Shown here in pieces: positions 32,801 through 43,209 of a stretch of 64,000 nt of DNA. Position 1 is the stretch's first letter, and each line of letters begins with the position of its first letter. Made by a program: the position numbers and the translations under genes. The notes under the pieces were generated by a model. The model searched no databases. It was given only the letters and a program-made list of their open reading frames with translations, and was not told where the DNA came from. Source of the DNA: Arbacia lixula (taxonomy: Eukaryota > Echinodermata > Echinoidea > Arbacioida > Arbaciidae); contig OZ022591.1 in the NCBI GenBank assembly GCA_963669155.1, forward strand, positions 8,019,661-8,083,660, written 5' to 3'.

Positions 32801-35800
32801 GGAAATGTGTTGTACGGTTCTTGGACTACAATGATTTTAAAAAGTTTCAACCGAAGAGTAACACGCATCAAAATATCCGCGTTTATAGAACGTATGCAGT
32901 ATTTTGTCGGATTTTACGCTCGTTCTTCCAAAATGTGACATTATGTTATTGGTCAGTTGATGACTATACGCGTGATAATATAGAACATCAATATATGTTT
33001 TGAAAGGTGGAAGAAATGCCGAAATCACCAGAACATGTCAGAAAGTAATATGTTGTATGGTTCTTGAAGTACAAGGATCTAAACAGTTTTAAGCAGAAAG
33101 TAACACGCATACAGAATATACACATGTGCAGTTAATAGGCAACATTTTGTCCAATTTCACGCAGTTGTTCCAAAATGCTCCGTTACATTATTGGTCAGGA
33201 GATAACCATAGGTGTAACAATATGTAACATTCATATATGTTTTGAAAAGTGGAAGAAATGCCAAAAACATAAGGTTAAATCAAAAGGAAATATGGGGTAT
33301 GGTTCTTGGATTACAAGGCTTTAAAACGTTTCAACCAAAAAGTAGCACGTATCCAGACTATACGCGTGTACAGGACGTAGGCGGTATTTTGCACGACTTT
33401 ACGTGCATTTTTCCAAAACACTACGCTCTATTATTGGTCAGGAGATGGCCATTAGCGTGACCAAATGTCACATTCTTATATGTTTTGAAAAGCTTGAGAG
33501 ATGCCAAACACAGCAAACTAAGTTTGAAATAAATATTTGGAATGGTTTGTGAACTACAAGAATTGAAAAAGTTTTAACCGAAAAAGAGCAAAAAAACTAA
33601 CAAAAGTGTTGCATTTTGCTGACGTCGTCGCGACATGTCGTCGTCGTCGACATCGCCCACAGACCTGCCATTGCCAAAACAAGTAAATGATGATGTTGCA
33701 AATTTATTAGGCAACTAAACTATACCAATCAAGTTTGATAATTGGGCATAAAAAATGTGTGTTAACACCTTTGTTATGATGGTACCATGTATGAAATTCC
33801 GACCATTTTTTAAAAAAGGCTTTCTGGTAGTGACGTCATATTTGTGGTGATTTGGGGGGGAAAGCATCGGGTACACCTTGCCAGCAAAACATTTTTGTGA
33901 TGTCCAGGGTATATCCTTTCGACCTATGGGGTCAGTTGTTCCGGCCCTTTTCACATGAATAAATCTTCTGGGCTCCCGGACTATTTGACCTGGGCTTTAG
34001 ATAACATTCCTTTCTTGTTCCTGAATGACAAATAATCCATTTTCATAATGTATTACGCGTTTTTACATTCATCTGTTTTTCATGATTCAATTTCAATGGA
34101 TGGAACACACTCTGAATCTTTTAGTTGTTGCTACTCGGGCAAACCTCGGACAAGCTTTGGAGTCACCATTAGTAACGTATTGTTTGAACAACATGAATAA
34201 AATGTGCATACATACCGAAAATAGTCTATTAAAGTGGTCTTGAAAAAAAAAAACGTCCTCCATAATATGGCAGAACAAGTTTATTTGAGGTGAGGTGTTC
34301 CTTTAAATACAAGGCAGTGCTTTGATTAAAGGTGCAGGTACAGGAGTAACAATTTGCTGGTGAAAAACAAATATCTGGTAGGCTGAAAATATCCATGTGT
34401 AAATGAATGAACAAATAATGGATTAAATTTTAGGTGAGTTGTCCCTTGCATGGCAGTGTTTCTTTACTACAAATGTGCAGGTCTTAGTTACCCAGCTATC
34501 TGGCATATGATAAGCAAGTTGATTGTTTACCCTGTGTAGATATTGTTGCAAGTATCACTGTGTGGGACCTTGGAACCTGGCAAGCAGTAAATAGACTTGA
34601 GCTTGCTTTGCCAATAAGCAAACCACAGGAAACAAGGTCATGTATTGACCTGTTCCTGGACCACAGTGCTCTTTGTTTCTTTCTCTGTGTTCCTCTTCTT
34701 GGTGCTCTTTGTTTATTCAAACACAAATTCAACAAATACAAGGAGGATACATCAACAATAGACCTCTTTCTGAATGGATGCTAAGAAACAATGGCCTTGC
34801 CACAGCTTAAACCTTCAATGCTTTTGATGTATTACCTACTGCTTCTCTATGAGGTTGACCTGGATAAACCCTGCCAATAGGGGTAGTGTGTATTTCATGA
34901 ACAGGAATGCTCAAAGAATAAAGTTAATCCTCTTATCACCATTAGCATGAAGGCGTGAAGTAAACAAATGGTGTTTCCAACTCTTGGTAATGTGAGGGTT
35001 AGATTAATCCATGGGACTTGAATTGATACTAAGGATTAGGATGGTACATGTATGTAATATTGTTTGGCCTAAAGATTAACTTCCCATTGATTGCAAATTA
35101 AATGTGATCAGCCCAATGCATTTGTACACATTGATTAGAATCACTACATGCAAGCAAATGCAGTCAACTGAGAAGTTGAACTCTGGGTTCCACAGCCTCC
35201 AATGTACATGATTAGTGTATTTTTTTTTTCTAAAGGGATCTTTTGACATTTATATTTTGGGACGTCACGTGCGAGTTGCTCTCCTACATGTTGTGTGCTC
35301 TGTTTCCATGAATTGCTCTTTTTCTGTTTTTGAAAACAGATTTTTTTGTGGTCATAGAGTGATGTGTGTAAAATTGTGTTTCTAATGATGTATTAAATGC
35401 TCGTTTTAAGAAAATGGACATTTAAAAACAAGTACACAACGTATGGGAGAGAACCTCGCACAAAATCATAACTTTCTTATCCTTTTGATGGAGTTTCATG
35501 AAACCTTTACTTTTATGCTTCTTTCATATGTCTGCCCCCTTTATTGAAACCAACTTAATTTCAGGGTGAACTATCCCTTTAAGATTGCTAATTTGTTTTT
35601 TTCTCGACAGGGACGGACACGATTCATTACCTCATCACTATCCTCTTCAACTATGTGCTCATGGCGGTTAATGGCGGTACCCTGACATCGGTGGTCATTT
35701 CTTTTGTCTATAACATGGTGAGTTCTACACCATGAACATAGTCGTTTCTTACGCAGACATTACAAAGGGCCTCTTTTAAATTTTGTCTGTGTAACAATAG

Positions 35801-38800
35801 ACCATGTTCATAGTTCTAGAAGATGATAAACATTCAGACAATTCCAATGTATTCCTGTTTGAGCCAACTCCAGCCATATTTTGGCTCCAGAAAGGATATG
35901 ATAGAAAGGCGTGCTGCTGTGATATTAAAGATGTTGTATTGATGTTTTGTTATTATTTGCAAATCAATCATAGAGGCCTGTATTCACAACATTGATTTAA
36001 CTTAGACTGCGGATTAAATGTCAACTAACTTTATGGTGTCCAATATAACATGTGATATGCTGTCACAAAATCATTGATTTTTCATAAATCCAATTATTTA
36101 CTATTATTAACGTACAAAGTCAATAAACTGTAGGGATTTCCGAGGGAAAAAAATAATTATATTTCATCAATGATGTTTCAAGTTGTTGTTTTTTCATCCC
36201 AGTAAGTTTGTACACTTTTTGCGTTAAACCTCTGTTCAGAGTATGAGCCAATGAATTTAAGTGTGTGATTTAGATTGTGACAGTAAAAAAACACACAGTA
36301 CAGTCATGTAGTACACTGTAGAACACCCTCAGTTTCAGCAATCAGACCATGTTGTAGAGGACATAGAGGACAATGATTCATTATCGTACATTGAACAAAG
36401 AGGAAATGGCTGGCTCATAACATAAGGCATAACAATCTTTACGGTCTTGGAAGAGAGAGGAAATAGGCAGCTCTCCAGCTCATAACATCTGTCATAATAG
36501 TCTTGTTCAGTCTTGTGCTGAAAGGGAAAGGCAAAGTGACACACAGTATAGGCCAGAGGAAGGAAGTGCATCATGATGGTTTCTATCACAAATTCTCCAT
36601 AATACTTTTGAAAAATGAAAGCGTCATAGTGGTGGTTTACATCATAAATCTCCATAATACTTTTCAAAATGAAAGCATCACGTTGATAATTTCTATCACA
36701 AATTCTCCGTAGTACTTTTGAAAAATGAAAGCGTCATGGTGGTGGTTACTGTCATTAATTCTCTGTAATACTTTTCAAAATGAGAGTATTAAGGTGGTGG
36801 CTATATCACAAATTCTCCGTAATACTTCAAAATGAGGAAAGATGATCAACTGCAATAATATGATGAAAAATATTGATAATAATTTAATAACTGTATTACA
36901 TTTAAGTGCATTATTGCATCTTGTTTTAATTCATAAAATTCAATGATATTCAAGAACACTGCTCATTCTAGGATTGCACGAGCTAAAGTCAAACATTACA
37001 TGAGGGGTGTCATTCAAAGGAATGTAATCTATAAAGGCATGTGCCATTGGAGATACAAAACATTCTCGACAGAGTCGACAACAAACAAATATGATCTGTG
37101 CTGCATTTATAATGTCAAATGTGCTTTACCCCTTTCATTGGTTGCATATACGTGAGAAAGGAAGGCCCCTTCCACGACCACCCTTTCCACCACCTGCCAC
37201 TCCCCCCTTCCCCCCTCCCCAACTTCCTATCCAGCATTCGATTGTGATTGATGTTCACATATTTTTCATTTTTATTGGGAATAAATTCAATTAAATTCAA
37301 TCCATACATCCGTGTGTCTTTTGTAAAATCAAACAATTAATGAATAAGTTTAGGCAGTTTGAAACATAATGACAATGACAAATCTTCTGTGTTATATACT
37401 GTGTATTAAAGTTTATTGATCTCCTTTAGACATACTTCTTGATTGGGACGTACTCTGTCTCCGACGGGACACATGATGTGAGATGGGACACCCCCCACTG
37501 TGTCATGGTGCTGAAGGTCGTTGGAGTGGCCTATGATCTCTACGATGGCCGCAAGAAAAAGGTCAGTCACATGACCGCTACGATGGTGACCTGATGATAA
37601 TGCTTAAATAACCTAAGTGCATATCATTATCACGTGTTGTCCAGAGCTCAGGGTATTGGGCTACATGTATGTAGCTCCACCTTCTACTAGTTACCTTCAA
37701 ATCTTCTTCTGACGACTTTGTAATAAAGACCTGTCTAATGCATAATACCTCAGTAAAGGTCTCTTTGCGCTAGATGGACACTAGATGGTCTATTGACCAA
37801 TTTTTGTTTTTCTCTTATCTATTTTGTATATATTGTTATGACATGATGTATGTTTCATTTCATGTTACATTTCACATTGTCTGCCTATATATCTTATTAA
37901 TCCCTTAACATGTCACTTGGGAATTCCTTCGCCATCACTCCCATTAAGGAGTGGTTCATCTTGCACATAAAGGGCTAATAGAACTTGTTCTTTTCTCTAT
38001 TACACTGCAGGAAGAGATGAACCACAAAATCTTAGCATGCTCCTAGTATTGAAGATAAAAGATTATTTTGTTAAACCTGTAATGTGCCAACTGGGAATTG
38101 TTTCAATGTGAATACACACTAATCCCATTAAGGAATGGTTTATCTTGCAAACAAAGGGTTAATGAAACTTGCTGTCTTCTCCATTACACCACAGGAAGAG
38201 ATGAGTCAGGAGCAGCAGATGCACTACCTCACGAGAGCGCCCTCACTGCTGGAGATGGCGGGCTACTGTCTGTTCTTCGGAGGCTTCTTAGCAGGCCCTC
38301 AGGTCGGTGGATTTGAGTTCTGGGCCCTGTTGCGTAATACTTACCATTGATGGTGAACTATGGGACCCTTGAATTTGATTGGTTGTCCAGCAGTGTTACC
38401 ATGGTAGTTATCATAGATGAAAGAGTTATTATTATTTGTAATCATTTGAAAGGGCCCCTGATATCTGATATAGTGAAATGGACATCCTGAAACATGTTGT
38501 GACTTAAACCCTAGTATAAGAATTTTTTTCCCTAAAAGTTTGCAATTACTGAATGTCAACTTGATAGTACACTGCAGCTCAAAGGAAATGGCATAGGGAA
38601 AGGGAAAGGTAAGAAAGGGAAGGGCCGCAGTTTTAAACCGTGGTATATTTTGTCCAGTTCAGCATGAAACACAATTCTTTTTAGGCTAAAGCATCTTGTT
38701 TCATGCTGAACTGGACAAAATATACCGCGGTTTAAAACTGCGGCTCCTTCCCTATGCCAATTCCTTTGAGCTGTAATGTACATGTAGTTATAACCTGGTT

Positions 38801-41800
38801 ATTATCAATCGAAGAGTGAAAAATGTTTTGAAACATGTATGTGTAGTACTATGTGTTTTCGAGTATGCAACATTTGCGGGTTTTATTTGTACAAATTTAG
38901 TGAGTCGTATGCTATTCACAGATTTAACAACACATAAAACTAATAGTACTATTACTTCAAGATCATGATTTTAACCACTTGCAAAATTGACAAGAAGTCC
39001 TGATTCGCGAAAAATTAGACTCGCAAAATATTTGGCATATACAGCTTACGTGGCGTGACGTCAGGTGGCTGAGCACAGTATTTTTGTGATTTCCATTCTT
39101 TTCTCATGAAGATGGGTATAGCAAACTTGATTTTAATTTTTTTTCGTCCTTTGACAGAGAAATTGAAATTAATATAATGTGTTGCAAATGGCTTTACCAC
39201 ATGCAAAATATTGGCTTCAGGTTGACAAGTAGTTATGTGTATATTTTTGGAAATTGATATTGTGTTCGATATAATAAACCAATTATAACAAAGTGGCTCA
39301 AAAATGAAATGTTGGCTGAGATTTTACTCAACTTGCTTTTGTAGCAGCAGCGCTAATGCATGTTGACTTTTTTCTTCACCAGTTTTCGATGCGCCGCTAC
39401 CTTAACTACACCAGCCAAGGTCTGCTACCAGAGTGGGAGCAGCGAAATCCGTCCAACGTCAAGCCAGCCATCAGTCGGTTTTTCCTCGGTGTGATCTATG
39501 TAACAATCGGACTTTGGCTCAACGTTTTGCTGCCCGACTCTCATTTCTCCTCAGATGAATTCAGGGTATGAAGATATCTAATTTTTCCTCCAATGGGTGT
39601 GCAGGGCTAAGCGCATGTATGTAGAAGTTTCTGGTGTTCAAGGGGGACAAATAGATACTCAAATTAGGACCAAGCACCACGTGTTTGTGGTTTGGAGCTC
39701 ATAATTATATGTGCATCACACGAAGGAGCATTCATTTTTCTGCACCAAATAAATGCATTTTGGGTGATACAGTGTATGTATCACCTTGTTAGTGAATTTT
39801 CAAAGTAAGATATAGGTGCATTCATCAAAAACTCTTCAAATTGGAAATGTCTTATCACTCATTTATCCAATTTGGCATAATTATTGTTCTAAATTGTCTT
39901 GTTCCAGTCGTTACTTTCATGTTCAGTGGAATGTATGTTCCATTTTATGATAAAAGGCTAATATTTTAAAAATTTGTAAATTGGCTTGGACTTGCAATAA
40001 ATAGTAGTGATGATAGAGTGAAACAGATAGTTTTAACATAGAGCATTTTTATTCTTGATTGTGAAGTTAATAACTGTATTTCAGTTCATTCATTGTGACA
40101 TGGGGCCAAGTAGTCACAGACAGTGAGAAGTGGATTTTATCACTACCTTCCATTATTCATTTGTTTTTGTCTACAGGAGAAGAACTTGTTTCACAAACTC
40201 TTTACAGTCTTCCTTTGGGGGACTTCATACAGAACAAGATATGGAGGAATGTGGCTCTTAACGGTAAGAATACTATTGTATAAGCCTTAGATTTTCGTGT
40301 ACAGATATTTTTGCGAGTAAGGTTGCAGACGTTTTCGCTGGTTGTTGCTATCGCGAATGACACCCATCATTTGCGCTTTGTAATGCATTCATAGATCACC
40401 ATAAGCATTCTGAGAAGGCTAATCCTATCCCCAATCACACTTACACATTCTTGTCTGTTTACATGAGGGGGTATGTATACTAATCAGCATATCTTCTAGT
40501 GGAGTAGATGATCATGGGCAAGCTGACTAGAAAACTAATATTCCCATTTGTACTTCTAAATTATTTTCCTTTTACCGGAGGGGGTGTGTATACTAAGCGG
40601 CATATCTCACAGTTGTTTAGATAACCATGGGCAAACTGAGTAGAAAACTTAATGATATCCATATTCATACTACTGAATTCTCGTGTTTTTACAGGAGGGA
40701 GTGTGTATACTAAGCGGCATATCCTACAGTGGTTTAGATGACCATGGGCAAGCGGAGTGGAAAGCGAGTGCAGGGATGAATCCGTACGAGTTGGAGACAG
40801 CAGTCACATTCCGAGACTTAGTCGCCAACTACAACATTAGTACCAATAAATGGGCAGGAAGGTACGTCATGATCTTCTCTCTCCTTCCCCTCACTCCCTA
40901 CCTTCTCAGAAATTATATCTTTATATTATTTTCATTCTTATATATATCATCCACTGAAAGTAGATCTGTGTAATACACATGTATGCAGTTGAATATATTC
41001 TAACTGCACAATATAAGTAATATTGGTTTTAATATCTGCTATTGAATACATTTCTGTCAAGTATTTCTGCCATCAATTAAATGAACATTTATGTTGCATA
41101 TCTGCTATTCAATACATTCCAGTATAAAATACAAATAAATATAATAGGGAATTGGCTATCAATGTTCTAAAAAATTGCAAACTACTAATGAATATAAATA
41201 TGTAGGGAATTGGCTATTAATGTTATTTCTGGACATTGAATCTCATTGCTCTGTGCAGGTGTATATACAAGCGCTGCAAGTTCCTTGGCAACAGACAGCT
41301 GTCTCAGTTCCTTACCCTCATGTTCCTGGCTGCCTGGCATGGCGCCTACATCGGCTACTACCACTGCTTCCTCTGCGAGATGTTCTGCCTTAACTTTGAA
41401 GAACAGGTCAGTCTGAAGTTTCATTTGTTTGTCCTTTTTGATATTTGGTTGTAATGGTGTTGAGAGTATCTCCCATTTTGCAGTCTAGGGCCCCCATCTT
41501 ATAAAGAGTTGCGATTGATCTGAATCCATTGTGAGTTCAGTACCCAGTCTTTAAAGGGAATATACTGTACTGGGAAGATAAAAAGCCTTCAAAAGGGTGA
41601 TCGTGAACCGTCAGCAATCATCTTACTAATGGTCTTACATTCATGTATTGTCCATTTTAGAAACCTGCTGAAAGTTATTTGCCCGTACATGATCCACATT
41701 TGGAGTAATTAGTCAAAATTTTGTGAAATCCTCAAAATGTTTGGCCCGAACATTTTAAGGATTTGTGATTTAATCACTAATTCCTCCAAATGTGGATCAT

Positions 41801-43172
41801 TTGAGGGCTAACAACTTTCAGCAAGTTTCTTAAATGGACAATGCATGAATGTAAGACCGTTGGCAAGAATATTGCTCACGATCACCCTTTTGAAGACTTT
41901 TTGTCTTTCCAGTACAATATTTCCCTTTAACATACAGAGGTATGCTTAATATCAGTAGCAAGTAAAGCTGCGATCAATCATATTTTTTTTTTATAAAACA
42001 GGGCTCAGTGACTGAATTGAGAGGGCTGTTACAACTATAGCCCTGATTACTGGATTCAAAAATATATCATGCACACATGTGTGCACCATCTCCACTCCCT
42101 GGGGAATATTCTTTTGCCCGCTTCACAATATCCGCACTACCAGGTACCCATTTGTGGAAAGCAGCAATGTGGATAAAGTATCTTGCTGAAGGACACCGGT
42201 GCTATTGTTTGGCTTGCACCTGATCCCTGGATATCTTCAGTCACAGTACACAAACACTGTACCACGACACCTCCATCTCCTTATGTTTCAGGATTGTCTG
42301 TCCATTTGTCCAACGGTACTATCCCGAGTCATACCCCCACAGTTAACTCTTTATGTCCCAAGTCTAGCAGAGCTGCCTACCTGTACAGTTTTTCTGCTTT
42401 TCACATAGAAATTCAACTCAAATACGTAACATGCTTTGCAAACTAAGGAATGTTATCAATCTTACAATTATACACAGGTTAGGTCTATGTGTAATGAAAT
42501 CTATACCATGCACATACAAAAGTGCACAAGTTCTGCATATACGTGTAATAAAACAGTCTAGTTACCATGACGATACCTTCTTTGTATTTTTTCTTTTGCT
42601 ATCTCCAGTGGAAGAAAGGGTGGTACAAGTTTGGGCTGGGTCGACTATGGGACAACCCTATCCTGGCCGCCGCTATGTCAGTCTTCTGTAACTTCTTCAT
42701 CATGACCAGCTTTGCCTATTCCCTCGTCAGCTTCCAGCTTGCAAAATTCCATTTATTCAACGAGGTAAGAAATATCTTTGTTTATACTGTATGTACCACA
42801 CACAGTATTTGTTCTTTAATAGAGTATCGATCACATCCATTGTTGAGGCAGCTTCTGGTTCTAAATAACATCATTTAAGTGAGACTTTCACTGGTTCACA
42901 TATTCATTTTCTTTGACATTCATTTTATTCATGTATTTTCTAATAATGCCTAATGGACTAGGCATACGATCACTTTGTTGTTAATCACTCTATATATAAG
43001 TGTAAACATTAATTGAATGAATTAATATTGTGATATATTTTCTGTATATATGTTTTTTTTATACTTTTAATAGTACTGATCAATATCATTATCCAGCACA
43101 AATGATTATTCCCAATACCTAAAAGGGTGACATGAGAAAAATGAATTGTCATTGTCATTATCAACCAAAGAT

Positions 43173-43209
<37 letters not shown>

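Larger units (their letters stand above)
25930..33983. mobile_element. 8.05-kb foldback-type DNA transposon with ~1.7-kb inverted arms
   Basis: The ends are TAGTCCGGGAGCCCAGAAG (25930 onward) and its complement ending at 33983. The arms run inward to about 27650 and from about 32220. Each is built of ~280-bp degenerate subrepeats containing CTGACCAATAAT, TTTTGGAA, TATACG and CCAAGAACCATAC. The arms are so alike that the same short frame reads on opposite strands at 26454-26672 and 33242-33460. The interior has no transposase I can recognise. Flanking TTT on both sides may be a 3-bp target duplication, but could be chance. Confidence 0.8.

Noticed and set aside
26454-33460. 72-codon frame duplicated on opposite strands
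   Set aside because: It is the inverted arm of the foldback element; other subrepeats break the frame.
25930-33983. Polinton/Maverick element
   Set aside because: Too short, no 6-bp target duplication, and no integrase, polymerase B or capsid frames.
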